Translations under genes and position numbers: made by a program
DNA from: JAJVID01 sp035275345
GTDB lineage: Bacteria; Acidobacteriota; Blastocatellia; RBC074
Direction: 5' to 3'
Assembly: GCA_035275345.1 (NCBI GenBank)
Contig: DATEMY010000298.1
Span: 1 to 64,000, forward strand
DNA length: 64,000 bases
Shown: piece after piece, positions 44,014 to 53,027 of the stretch
Layout of the letters: every line of letters begins with the position of its first letter
Position numbering within the stretch: the stretch's first letter is position 1
Notes under the pieces: generated by a model
What the model saw: the letters and a program-made list of their open reading frames with translations, nothing else
The model's database searches: none
What the model was told of the DNA's origin: nothing

Positions 44014-44748
44014 ATGAACACCAAAGTGACCGAAATTGCCCCATCTGTGTACCGAATCTCCACGTTTCATCCTGACTTCGGCATACAATTCAACCAATTC
44101 CTTATTAAAGATGACGAGCCATTCCTGATGCACACGGGATTCAGGAAGATGTTCTCCATCACGTTTGAAGCTGTCTCTTCCATCATCGATCCATCGAAGC
44201 TACGATGGATCGGGTTCAGTCACTTCGAGTCTGACGAATGCGGGGCCTTGAACGAATGGCTGGGGATTGCGCCACACGCGCAGGCTGTGTGTAGTTTCGT
44301 CGGCGCGACGGTGACGGTGGATGATTTCGCCGACCGCCCGGCTCGCGCGCTCAGCGATAATGAGACGCTCGAAATTGGGAGTCATCGTCTTCGGTTTCTA
44401 GCGACGCCTCATGTCCCGCATTCCTGGGACGCGGGGCTTTTCTTCGAGGAGAATGACCGGACGCTTCTGTGTTCCGATCTGTTCTTTCATCCCGGAGATC
44501 CCGAGCCGATGATCGAGTCGGGCGTCGTGGAACGCGCGCGTGAATCCATCATCGCGGGCATGGCTGGGCCTCTGGCGAAGGACATGCCTTATACGCCTTA
44601 TACGGATAGCGCGCTTCAACGGCTCGCCGCGCTTGAACCGCAGACTCTCGCGTTGATGCATGGGTCGAGCTTCCGGGGCGACGGTCGCGCGGCGATTATA
44701 AGTCTTGCGGAGATAATCAGGGAGATGATAGGTAAGCCCCAGTCTTGA
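44014..44748 (+). CDS. Metallo-beta-lactamase-fold protein, oxygen-binding di-iron (ODP) type
   Basis: 244 residues from ATG 44014, preceded by AAGGAAAA; upstream in-frame codons are not real coding. Motifs: FSHFESDECGALNEWL (H-x-E-x-D, the di-iron site of flavodiiron/ODP proteins), CSDLFFHPGDPEP and MHGSSFRGDGRAA. The family senses oxygen or nitric oxide, or acts as the di-iron part of flavodiiron proteins. No flavodoxin domain is fused, so a partner is expected elsewhere. Confidence 0.87.
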   Translation: MNTKVTEIAPSVYRISTFHPDFGIQFNQFLIKDDEPFLMHTGFRKMFSITFEAVSSIIDPSKLRWIGFSHFESDECGALNEWLGIAPHAQAVCSFVGATVTVDDFADRPARALSDNETLEIGSHRLRFLATPHVPHSWDAGLFFEENDRTLLCSDLFFHPGDPEPMIESGVVERARESIIAGMAGPLAKDMPYTPYTDSALQRLAALEPQTLALMHGSSFRGDGRAAIISLAEIIREMIGKPQS

Positions 44749-44901
44749 GTTGGACTCAGAGTGGAATCCAGGCGCGAAAGATGGTTTTCCTGGAGAGTTG
44801 GGATGAAGACAATAGGGGACGTAAACTGTATCGGGCCAGAGTCAACGGCTGAGTATTAATTGTTACCGTAAGAATTGCAGTCTGATAAGAGGAATTAGCC
44901 C

Positions 44902-45438
44902 ATGTTTTGCCCGACCTGCGGTAAGGAAAATTCACTCGGACGGAAGTTTTGTGCGGCCTGCGGAACTAATCTTGAGGCTGTCTCCCAGGCATTGTCTGGA
45001 AGCAAAACCGACTTTTTTACCAAGATCGATACGGCGTTGGATCAATTGATAGCGAAGTATGCTGAGCATGTCTTCAAAGATGCGCCAGCAAATACCGTTG
45101 ATGCGAAAGTAAGCAAATCTTGGAAGCTTCTTGGTCAGGGCGTGCTGGCTTCGTGGATGGACATAATCCTTTTCAGTCTGATGTGGAACATTTTTCCGCT
45201 TAGATTCATGATTCTACTGATCTCCTCGCCTATCAGGCTGCTCTACGAGCGAAGCAATCGTCAGAAGACCATAAAAGCGGAGATTGAAGGACAAGCAGAG
45301 CTTAAACTGCTCGCCTCGGAGACAAACGATATGCTACCTAAATCGGTGTCAAGTATTAGTGAGCATACGACTGAGAGGCTGCAAGAGTATCGGCGCCAAG
45401 AGCAAATGCAGGTTGCGGAACCGAAGACTCCGAAATAG
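44902..45438 (+). CDS. Zinc-ribbon membrane protein of unknown function
   Basis: 178 residues. The N-terminus has a double-CxxC zinc ribbon (MFCPTCGKENSLGRKFCAACG). A hydrophobic pair of segments follows (VLASWMDIILFSLMWNIFPLRFMILLISSPIRLLY, ~90-125), then a charged coiled-coil C-terminus (KAEIEGQAELKLLASE.....LQEYRRQEQMQ). Many bacterial membrane proteins share this zinc-ribbon plus TM layout; I cannot place it in a family. The next gene starts 18 bp later. Confidence 0.65.
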   Translation: MFCPTCGKENSLGRKFCAACGTNLEAVSQALSGSKTDFFTKIDTALDQLIAKYAEHVFKDAPANTVDAKVSKSWKLLGQGVLASWMDIILFSLMWNIFPLRFMILLISSPIRLLYERSNRQKTIKAEIEGQAELKLLASETNDMLPKSVSSISEHTTERLQEYRRQEQMQVAEPKTPK

Positions 45439-45456
45439 CTTTGCTGAAAGTAGGCT

Positions 45457-46689
45457 ATGGGCCAGTCCAAGCAGGGAATACGCCAAATCCGGGCTACCTG
45501 TTGCGTTGTCGGCGGCGGGCCATCTGGAATGATGCTTGGGCTGCTGCTCGCCCGCGCTGGCGTCGAAGTAATCGTGCTCGAAAAGCACGCGGACTTCTTC
45601 CGCGATTTTCGTGGCGACACCATCCATCCCTCCACGTTGGAGCTGATGCATGAGCTGGGGATGCTCGATGAATTCCTGCGGCTGCCGCATCAGGAACTGC
45701 GCCGGGTGAAGATCAAGTTCGAGGACGAGGAGATCGCCGGTCCCGACTTTTCGCATCTGCCGACGCGGTGCAAATACATCGCCATGATGCCGCAATGGGA
45801 TTTCCTGAACTTCCTCACGACGCAGGCGAAGCGTTACCCGACATTCCAACTGCTGATGAAGGCCGAGGCCACCGGGCTGATAGAGGATGGTGAGCGGATT
45901 GTCGGCGTGAGAGCGAAGACGGAACAGGGCGAATTGGATGTGAGGGCCGATCTGGTCGTAGGCGCCGACGGGCGGGATTCTCTTCTGCGTGAGCGAGCCG
46001 GAATGGAGGTCGAGGATTTTGGCGTGCCCATTGACGTGTTGTGGTTTCGAATCGCGAAGAGCGCAGAGGATGCCGAACCGGCGTTGGGACGGATCAGGGA
46101 CGGGAAGATGATGGTCACAATCAATCGTGGGGATTATTACCAATGCGGCTACATCATTCGCAAAGGCGCTTTTGAAGGGATCAAGCGGAGAGGGCTGGAG
46201 GCGTTCCGCGATGAGATTGTGGGCGTCGCGCCCTTTCTGAGAGATACGGCGCCCGAGATTGATGATTGGGATAAAGTCAAACTGCTGACCGTGCAAGTGA
46301 ACCGTCTTCTCCAATGGTATCGACCGGGGCTATTGTTCATCGGCGACGCCGCGCATGCGATGTCTCCCGCGGGCGGCGTTGGCATCAATCTGGCGATACA
46401 GGATGCGGTGGCGTCGTCCAACCTGCTCGCTGACAAACTCCGCCGGGGGAATTGCGGGACCAATGATCTCCGCCTGGTGCAGCAAAGGCGGGAGTGGCCG
46501 GCGCGCATGACCCAGGCGATTCAGATCTTTATTCATCGCCGCATGTTCGGGTCGAGGTCCGATCCGGGCAGGGCTCTCTCTTTCCCGTGGCCAGCGCGAA
46601 CGCTTCTCTGGTTATTGACTCCTCTGTTGCGCCGCGTCGCTGCGCGTGTGATCGGTATCGGATTTCGCGCGGAACACATACGCGGTTAA
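45457..46689 (+). CDS. FAD-dependent monooxygenase/oxidoreductase (UbiH/PHBH-like)
   Basis: 410 residues. FAD-binding Rossmann motif CCVVGGGPSGMMLGLLLARAGVEVIVLEK near the start, the DG motif VVGADGRDSLLRE, and the C-terminal GD motif GLLFIGDAAHAMSPAGGVGINLAIQDA. These three motifs in this order define class A flavoprotein hydroxylases. The substrate is not evident; no ring-hydroxylating or quinone gene cluster is nearby. Confidence 0.9.
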   Translation: MGQSKQGIRQIRATCCVVGGGPSGMMLGLLLARAGVEVIVLEKHADFFRDFRGDTIHPSTLELMHELGMLDEFLRLPHQELRRVKIKFEDEEIAGPDFSHLPTRCKYIAMMPQWDFLNFLTTQAKRYPTFQLLMKAEATGLIEDGERIVGVRAKTEQGELDVRADLVVGADGRDSLLRERAGMEVEDFGVPIDVLWFRIAKSAEDAEPALGRIRDGKMMVTINRGDYYQCGYIIRKGAFEGIKRRGLEAFRDEIVGVAPFLRDTAPEIDDWDKVKLLTVQVNRLLQWYRPGLLFIGDAAHAMSPAGGVGINLAIQDAVASSNLLADKLRRGNCGTNDLRLVQQRREWPARMTQAIQIFIHRRMFGSRSDPGRALSFPWPARTLLWLLTPLLRRVAARVIGIGFRAEHIRG

Positions 46690-46744
46690 CCGGCTGTGGA
46701 TCATCCTCTTCGGATAGTGGCGGTTGTTTTTGAGCTGTTGGGGC

Positions 46745-47430
46745 CGCAATTTCCCGGCGTCACCGACACATACCTGGGCCGCGCGCTGATGCATTCCGAT
46801 GAAGTCACGCTGGCGGAGATGCTTTCGTCAGCGGGTTACGCGACCGGCATCTTCGGCAAATGGCATCTGGGCGATAATCATCCGATGCGCCCGATTGATC
46901 AGGGCTTTCATCAATCGCTGACGCTCAACGGCGGCGGCATCGGGCAGCCTTCCGACCCTCCGGGCGGCGAAAGCTATTTCGACCCGATCCTGTTTCGTAA
47001 CGGCGAGCCCGAAAAGACGAAGGGATACGTCGAAGTGACTGGCAGGCGTGATTACTCCGACAACGGCGTGTCGCGGATCTTCATCGGCTCGCCGCGGGAA
47101 GACGTATCGCGATTGACGCGGCAGGATTGGCGTGGGCCGCAGGCCGGATGGACGCCACAGAGCGTCGGGTATTGGGAGGTCAATGTCGCCCACGCGGGCG
47201 CGTACCGAATTTCAGCGCGATTGAATAAACTTGACAAGGCCGCCGTTGCGCGGTTTTCATCTGGCGGGTTGTCGTTTCAAAAAGATATCTCGGCAGGCGC
47301 CGAGCGGGTTGTGTTTGACGATGTTCGATTGCCCCGAGGCGCCAGGCGGATCGAATGTTTCGTTGAACAGGGCGGCGTGAAGACCGGCGTACGCGACCTC
47401 GAAGTTAAAAGGATAGAGGCGGGAAAGTGA
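46745..47430 (+). pseudogene. Degraded sulfatase remnant
   Basis: Residues such as TLAEMLSSAGYATGIFGKWHLGDNHPM match arylsulfatases, but the N-terminus with the active-site CxPSR motif is absent. The middle jumps from a sulfatase-like block directly to an unrelated-looking C-terminal block (RIFIGSPREDVSRLTRQDWRGPQAGWTPQSV). It is best read as a deletion-scarred remnant of a sulfatase gene. A GTG at 46696 opens the frame without a real start context. Confidence 0.7.
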
Positions 47431-47449
47431 AGCCATCGTGAGTATGTAA

Positions 47450-47662
47450 AACGCGTACATTCCTTTTCTAGAGGTCTTGCCGGCATATCAAGGCCAGGGT
47501 GTGGGAAAAGAGCTGGTCAGAAGGATGTTGGAAAGGTTGAGTGATTTGTACGCCGTTGATTTACTATGTGATCCGGAATTACAGTCTTTCTACGCGAGCT
47601 TGGGGATGTGGCAAGCTCACGGAATGATGATTCGTAACTACGAGCGCCAGACAGGCAAGTAG
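47450..47662 (+). pseudogene. GNAT acetyltransferase C-terminal remnant
   Basis: The frame reads AYIPFLEVLPAYQGQGVGKELVRRMLERL and then ...ELQSFYASLGMWQAHGMMIRNY, the acetyl-CoA loop and C-terminal half of a GNAT enzyme. A TAA immediately precedes it in frame, and the N-terminal half is missing. It has no usable start. Confidence 0.7.
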
Positions 47663-47696
47663 CGCTTCAGGTAGCTGTGAGCAACAGGTAATTATC

Positions 47697-47761
47697 CACA
47701 AAGTGACACGAAGGGGCGCAGGGATTTTACTTCCTTTGTGATTTTTCGGGTTCTTTGTGGA
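47697..47761. repeat. Imperfect fold-back repeat
   Basis: CCACAAAGTGACACGAAG and the complement of TTCGGGTTCTTTGTGG pair over ~16 bp with mismatches. The unit resembles the ends of the hairpin at 631-729 (CCACAAAGACACGCG). It is part of the same element style. Confidence 0.55.
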
Positions 47762-47847
47762 CGGTTTTTCCGCAGGAATAGTGAAAACTTTTGGCGCCGC
47801 GGGGCGCGGCGCGGAGTTCGGGTCATAACGAAGTGACAAGCAAATAC

Positions 47848-49383
47848 ATGGTGAAAACAATGAAACGATTTCTAAGAAGTTTTCTGGTGTCATTCGGCGC
47901 GCTCTTGACCGTCACGGCCAATGTTGCAACGGCAGTGTACGCCGATATCAAACTACCCTCGATCATCTCTGAGGGCATGGTTTTGCAACAGGGAATCAAT
48001 GTGCCGCTGTGGGGCTGGGCAGATGAAGGAGAATCGGTCGCCATTGAATTTCAGGGCCAGAAATTCACCACAATGGCGAAAGGTGGCAAATGGATGGTTC
48101 GACTGAAGCCGCTCAAAGCGGGCGGCCCGTTTACTCTCAGCTTGAGCGGCAAAAACAGAATCGAATTTAAGAATGTGCTGGTCGGCGAGGTCTGGATCTG
48201 CGGTGGTCAATCGAACATGGGGTGGCGGCTCAACCAGTCCGACAACGCCGACGCCGAGATCGCGAGCGCGAAATACCCTATGATCCGGCTCTTCAGCGTG
48301 CCGCGCGCGGAAGTTGACACGCCAGTGATCGACGTGAAGGCCGAATGGAAAGAATGCTCACCGGAGACCGCCGCTACATTTTCAGCCGTCGGCTATTATT
48401 TCGGACGCGACTTGCACAAAGCGCGCAACGTGCCGATCGGTTTGATCAACAACGCCGTCGGCGGCTCGCCCGCGGAATCGTGGATGAGCGCCGTGGTTCT
48501 CGACGCCGACACCGAGTACAAACAGTTCAACCCGGATTACCAGAAACGGATGGAACTGTACGAGAAGGCGATGGAGAAGCAGAGGGAAGACGCCGAGAAG
48601 GCGAAGGCCGAAAACAAGCCTGCGCCGCGCGCCCCTGGCAAACCGTGGATGCCATCGGGGTTGTATAACGGGATGCTCGCGCCGCTTGCTCCTTATGGGA
48701 TCAGAGGCGCGATCTGGTATCAGGGTGAATCCAACGCCGGGCGCGCTTATCAATATCGTCGTTTATTCCCGACGATGATCACCAACTGGCGCGCGCTTTG
48801 GGGGCAGGGGGACTTCCCGTTCCTGTTTGTGCAGCTTGCGGCGTTCGGCCCCAATTCGCCGAAGCTTGGCGAAAGCGATTGGGCTGAGCTGCGCGAGGCG
48901 CAGTTGATGACGCTCAGCGCTTTGCCGAAGACCGGGATGTCCCTGGCGATTGATGTCGGGACTTATGACGACATTCATCCTCGAAATAAGCAGCCGGTCG
49001 GATCGCGTCTTGCCCTGAGCGCGCGCGCCATAGCCTACGGCGAGAAGATCGTTCACTCCGGCCCGGTCTATCAATCAATGAAGGTTGAAGGCGGTAAGGT
49101 CTCACTCAACTTTAACCACATCGGCGGCGGTTTGGAAGCGCGCGGCGGCGAGCTGAAAGGCTTCATCATCGCCGGTGATGACAAGGTCTGGCGCGAAGCG
49201 AAGGCCGAGATCAAAGGCGATCACGTGATTGTGTCCAGCGCCGAAGTGACGAATCCAGTAGCCGTGCGCTACGCCTGGATGAAATTCCCGACCTGCAATC
49301 TGTACAACAAAGAAGGGCTGCCCGCCACGCCGTTCAGGACCGATGATTGGCCGGGCGTCACGCAAACGAAGGTGGCCCCATAG
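47848..49383 (+). CDS. Sialate O-acetylesterase-type esterase, secreted
   Basis: 511 residues from ATG 47848 (a nearby ATG at 47860 also fits). The signal peptide covers ~1-30. SGNH-type esterase motifs are present: EVWICGGQSNMGWRLN with the nucleophile Ser, AIWYQGESNAGRAYQYRRLFPTMI, and DDIHPRNKQPVGSRLALSA with the Asp/His pair. The family removes acetyl groups from sialic acids or other sugars; with sulfatase and DUF1501 remnants nearby, extracellular glycan processing is a reasonable inference. Confidence 0.9.
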   Translation: MVKTMKRFLRSFLVSFGALLTVTANVATAVYADIKLPSIISEGMVLQQGINVPLWGWADEGESVAIEFQGQKFTTMAKGGKWMVRLKPLKAGGPFTLSLSGKNRIEFKNVLVGEVWICGGQSNMGWRLNQSDNADAEIASAKYPMIRLFSVPRAEVDTPVIDVKAEWKECSPETAATFSAVGYYFGRDLHKARNVPIGLINNAVGGSPAESWMSAVVLDADTEYKQFNPDYQKRMELYEKAMEKQREDAEKAKAENKPAPRAPGKPWMPSGLYNGMLAPLAPYGIRGAIWYQGESNAGRAYQYRRLFPTMITNWRALWGQGDFPFLFVQLAAFGPNSPKLGESDWAELREAQLMTLSALPKTGMSLAIDVGTYDDIHPRNKQPVGSRLALSARAIAYGEKIVHSGPVYQSMKVEGGKVSLNFNHIGGGLEARGGELKGFIIAGDDKVWREAKAEIKGDHVIVSSAEVTNPVAVRYAWMKFPTCNLYNKEGLPATPFRTDDWPGVTQTKVAP

Positions 49384-49403
49384 CTGGCCAAACCCGGTTT
49401 TTA

Positions 49404-49488
49404 AACACAAAGGGTCAAAGGGACAAAGGGACAGAGATTTACTTTAGAAGTATTTCTTCGACCCTTTGACCCTTTGACCCTTCGTGTT
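49404..49488. repeat. Fold-back hairpin of AAAGGGTC repeats
   Basis: The left arm 49404-49430 (AACACAAAGGGTCAAAGGG..) pairs with the right arm 49459-49488 (CGACCCTTTGACCC..) through ~27 bp of imperfect 8-nt units. It occupies the gap between the esterase stop and the PEP carboxylase start. Confidence 0.85.
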
Positions 49489-49519
49489 GATAAGATAGCT
49501 CGGAGAGGTATCCAACGAA

Positions 49520-51364
49520 ATGTCTCGAGTTGATCAGTCTAAAGACGCGCCGTTGAGGGCGGACATTCGCCGTTTGGGCGATTTACTGGGCGAAACGCTC
49601 AGAAGGCTTGGTGGCGAGCGCCTTTTTGAAATCGAAGAGAATGTCCGCGCGTTTTGCAAACGACTCCGCAGCGAGCATCCTGACAAAGGGGCGGGGAAGA
49701 GGGCGGCCACTACCGAGCGGGAGCTAAGACGGTTGCTTCAACGCCTGAGCCTCGATGAAACAATAGGGGTGATCCGAGCCTTCTCGGTCTACTTTCAACT
49801 CGTCAACATAGCTGAGCAGCGTCACCGCATTCGTCGCAAGCGATTTTACGACCTTCACACTCCTGATCAGCCTCAACGAGGCTCGATTGCAGAGACGCTG
49901 AGAAGTTTGAGGCGCAATTTTTCCGATACGGGCTTGTTACAGGGCGTGATCGATCGTTTGGAGATCGTGCCGGTGATGACCGCGCATCCGACCGAAGCCG
50001 CGCGGCGGACTCTGCTCGAAAAACATCGCCGCATCGCTGAATTGCTCGCCGATTTCGATGATCAAGACCTGGCCCCGCGAAGTCGGGCCGAATTGCAGTC
50101 GCGGCTTGCCGCCGAGGTCGAATCGGTCTGGCAGACTGACGAGGTGCGCCACACACAACCGACTGTGCTCGATGAAGTCAATCATGGACTTTATTACTTC
50201 GACGCGACCTTGTTCGACGCCGCGCCCGCGCTGCTCGATGAGCTGGAGCGGGGGTTGGAAGAGAATTTTCCCGGAGTCGAATTGCGCGACGGCGCGTCGC
50301 CGCTGCGGTTCGGATCGTGGATCGGCGGCGACCGCGACGGCAATCCATTCGTCACGCCCGAAATCACCTGGGAGACGCTGAGGCTGCAACAGCGCCTGGT
50401 CTTGCGAAAATATCGCGACGCCGTGGCCGAGCTGGGCCGCCGTCTGAGCGAATCGTCGCGCTTCGCCCCGCCGACCGGCGAGCTAAGGACTTCGCTGACT
50501 CGCGACGCAAAACAATTGCCCGGAGTGGCGACGGAGGTCGTCGCGCGAAACGCCGAAGAGCCTTACAGGCAGAAGCTCTCCTACATCTACACGAGAATCG
50601 AAAACACGCTCCGCCGCAACCGCGCCCTCGCTTCGGCGCTGCGTCTAACCGAACAGCATACGCTGATTTCAATTCGGCCGGGATTGCCTGTTATCGCCGC
50701 GCTCACCGGCTCTGACACTCATCAGGCCAATGTATACCGGGCCGGCGCAGAATTGTGGGAAGATTTAAGGCTCATACGTGACGGCTTACTCGCGGGCAAG
50801 GCCGTTTACGCGGCGCGCGCGGTCGACCGGTTGATGCGGCAAGTGACGGTGTTCGATCTGCATCTGGCGAAGCTCGACCTGCGACAGCACAGCGAGCGTC
50901 ACACGGCGGCCTTGTCCGAAATCACGCGCGCGCTCGGATTGCGCGATTACGCGCGGATGAGCGAAGAGGAGCGGGTCGAGTGGTTGACGCGAGAGCTGAC
51001 CACTCCGCGTCCCCTTGTGGCGACCGATTCGTATTACAGCGCCGAGACGACCGAAACATTGAATGTTTTCCGAGCCGCCCGCCGCGCGCTCGACGAGATC
51101 AGCCCAAACGCGATCGGCGCCTATATCATCAGCATGACGCGTGATGTCAGCGATCTGCTCGCGGCGCTCGCGCTGGCAAAGGAAGCGGGAATGGTGGAAT
51201 GCGGAATGCGGAATGCGGAATGCGGATTGACAGCTCCGGACCGTGGAATGCGGAATGCGGAATGCGGATTTGATCAGGGCTCCGCATTCCGCATTCCGCA
51301 TTCCGCATTCCGCATTCATCAGCCTCCAATAATTCCCGCCACACCGCATTGCACACAGCGATAG
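49520..51364 (+). CDS. PEP carboxylase, C-terminally truncated
   Basis: 614 residues, far short of the ~900 usual for PEPC. Residues 1-558 are normal PEPC: catalytic His156 in VPVMTAHPTEAARRTLLEKHRR, GSWIGGDRDGNPFVTPEITWETLRLQQR, LAKLDLRQHSERHTAALSEI, and MTRDVSDLLAALALAKEAGM. The reading frame then enters a GGAATGC repeat and ends 56 residues later in low-complexity sequence. The missing C-terminal ~350 residues include the glycine-rich loop and other catalytic residues, so the product is unlikely to be active. The break coincides with the repeat at 51196. Confidence 0.88.
   Translation: MSRVDQSKDAPLRADIRRLGDLLGETLRRLGGERLFEIEENVRAFCKRLRSEHPDKGAGKRAATTERELRRLLQRLSLDETIGVIRAFSVYFQLVNIAEQRHRIRRKRFYDLHTPDQPQRGSIAETLRSLRRNFSDTGLLQGVIDRLEIVPVMTAHPTEAARRTLLEKHRRIAELLADFDDQDLAPRSRAELQSRLAAEVESVWQTDEVRHTQPTVLDEVNHGLYYFDATLFDAAPALLDELERGLEENFPGVELRDGASPLRFGSWIGGDRDGNPFVTPEITWETLRLQQRLVLRKYRDAVAELGRRLSESSRFAPPTGELRTSLTRDAKQLPGVATEVVARNAEEPYRQKLSYIYTRIENTLRRNRALASALRLTEQHTLISIRPGLPVIAALTGSDTHQANVYRAGAELWEDLRLIRDGLLAGKAVYAARAVDRLMRQVTVFDLHLAKLDLRQHSERHTAALSEITRALGLRDYARMSEEERVEWLTRELTTPRPLVATDSYYSAETTETLNVFRAARRALDEISPNAIGAYIISMTRDVSDLLAALALAKEAGMVECGMRNAECGLTAPDRGMRNAECGFDQGSAFRIPHSAFRIHQPPIIPATPHCTQR
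51196..51317. repeat. GGAATGC-unit fold-back hairpin at the PEP carboxylase break
   Basis: Four copies of GGAATGC (51196-51226), three more (51245-51269), and an inverted run of five (51281-51317) form a fold-back. The PEPC reading frame runs through the left half. It is either a hairpin insertion followed by deletion of the 3' part of ppc, or an assembly junction at a repeat. Confidence 0.88.
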
Positions 51365-51558
51365 AGAGTGCCAGAGCGTTCGGGGAACACCTGCACACGC
51401 GCCCAACCACAGGTATGCTCGGCTTCGATCTCAAATAGCGTGTAATACTGATCGTCGCGAATGGACATCAGCGCGTCGACGATAGACTGTTCGGCGGTTG
51501 TGTTGCGGTCGACCGCCTGAAAAAAATCGATTTCATAATCGTTATCTTCTTCCGTCAT
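51319..51558 (-). CDS. Small cysteine-containing hypothetical protein
   Basis: 79 residues from ATG 51558, with GGAGG at 4 nt, an unusually good ribosome site that supports a real gene. Acidic N-terminus (MTEEDNDYEIDFFQAVDRNT), a middle with Tyr/Phe-rich residues, and a C-terminal metal-binding-like Cys set (CGWARVQVF..., YRCVQCG). It converges with the truncated PEPC end and shares ~46 bp with it on the opposite strand. No family recognised. Confidence 0.6.
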   Translation of the reverse strand: MTEEDNDYEIDFFQAVDRNTTAEQSIVDALMSIRDDQYYTLFEIEAEHTCGWARVQVFPERSGTLYRCVQCGVAGIIGG

Positions 51559-51594
51559 CAATCCTCCAATTAATTAATTTGACATCGCGGGGTT

Positions 51595-52830
51595 TCAAAC
51601 GATTCCTGTCATGGCCAGCGCCAGCAACAATGCGCGTTTGTATCCGGCCTCCCGTCCCGCCGGATCGTACCATTCACCCAGTCGGTGCGAATCGCCCGAG
51701 ACGCCGCCGGCGCCGATGGTAATGGCGGGAATTCCCAGACTGATCGGGATGTTTGAATCGGTCGAGGCCCGGTTGAGAACCGGCGCCACGCCCATTGCGC
51801 GCGACGCTTCAATGGCGGTGCGAACCAGCAGGCTTTCGCGTGGAGTCTCGCCCGACGGCCGGTTGCCGATCATCGTCAGTTCGGCCAGGAGTTTATGGCC
51901 GGAAGACGCGCGGGCGGCGTTCTCGTCGCGCGTCGCGCGGTCAACAGCCGCGAGCAGGAATTCTTCCAGTCGCGCCAGCTCGAGTTCCGAAACCGAGCGC
52001 AGATCAACGTCCATCGAAGCTGATTGCGGAATGACGTTGACCGACTCCCCGCCTTCGACGCGCCCGATGTTGTATGTCGTGCGCGGGTCCTGCGGCGCGC
52101 GGTAATCGGCCATCTGCGCTATCACGCGACCCATCGCGTGGACCGGATTGACCACGCCGAAATCGCCCCAACTGTGCCCGCCCGGGCCTTTCAACATCAC
52201 GCGGTAACGCCGCGACCCCAAAGCCTGATGAGTTATGAACTCAATCGTTGTTCCATCGAAGGAGACAAAGGCCGAGACGCGACCCGCCAATCGTCCTTCG
52301 CTGAACAGATGCCGCACGCCTCGCAGGTCGCCTTCGCCTTCTTCGCCGACTGTGGCCACGAAGGCTATCGAGCCGCGCAAACCCACCTCGCCCGCGTTCA
52401 GCGTCTGAATCAACCCGACCAGAGCGGCCAGCCCCGCCGCGTCATCGGCTATGCCGGGCGCGCACAGTCGCGAACCGACACGGCGGACTTTGACATCCGT
52501 CCCTTCGGGGAAGACCGTATCCAGGTGGGCCGACATTACCAGGAGCGGCTCTTCGCTCTGGCCGCGGTAAAAACCGATCACGTTTCCCTCGCTGTCGGTG
52601 TGAACGTCGGCCAGCCCCAACTCGGTGAAACGCGCGGCGAAATACAGCCCGCGCCCCCGTTCCTTGAACGGCGGGGCCGGGATTTCGCAGATGCGAACCA
52701 GTTCGGCGGTAAAGCGCGAATGTGATGAATCAATGAAATCGAAGGCGCGCGCGACCCGATCATCGCGCAGTAATTCGGCGATTGTTTCAGGTCGGCGATG
52801 ATCAGCAAGGTTGATGATTGAAGCGGGCAT
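51595..52830 (-). CDS. M20-family peptidase (peptidase T-like)
   Basis: 411 residues with GAGGAACACTCG before the ATG. Metallopeptidase residues: SAHLDTVFPEG (metal-binding His and Asp), PGIADDAAGLAALVGL (second Asp), VATVGEEGEGDL (catalytic Glu), and GAGGVSGDSHRLGEWYD (final His). The interposed 'lid' domain (~210-310) contains the PGGHSWGDFG segment. Members are di-zinc exopeptidases or deacylases; the exact substrate is not evident. Confidence 0.9.
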   Translation of the reverse strand: MPASIINLADHRRPETIAELLRDDRVARAFDFIDSSHSRFTAELVRICEIPAPPFKERGRGLYFAARFTELGLADVHTDSEGNVIGFYRGQSEEPLLVMSAHLDTVFPEGTDVKVRRVGSRLCAPGIADDAAGLAALVGLIQTLNAGEVGLRGSIAFVATVGEEGEGDLRGVRHLFSEGRLAGRVSAFVSFDGTTIEFITHQALGSRRYRVMLKGPGGHSWGDFGVVNPVHAMGRVIAQMADYRAPQDPRTTYNIGRVEGGESVNVIPQSASMDVDLRSVSELELARLEEFLLAAVDRATRDENAARASSGHKLLAELTMIGNRPSGETPRESLLVRTAIEASRAMGVAPVLNRASTDSNIPISLGIPAITIGAGGVSGDSHRLGEWYDPAGREAGYKRALLLALAMTGIV

Positions 52831-53027
52831 CGAGTGTTCCTCGTCAAATCGGTTTCACGACAAGTTGATTGTTCAATCACTCAGGGCAAATTGCAAATTC
52901 AATCAGAGGTTACCGCCTCTATATTGTACCGGAGGGGGAATCCGCTTTCTTGCGCGCTCATGCATTTTGGTGTAGAAGGTGAGCCGCAAAACAGCGTAAA
53001 GATGGAATGTAGAAAGGAATCGAAGAA

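Noticed and set aside
51245..51364. PEPC C-terminal residues encoded by the repeat as a real domain
   Set aside because: The 56-residue tail is translated heptamer repeat, with no match to any PEPC region.
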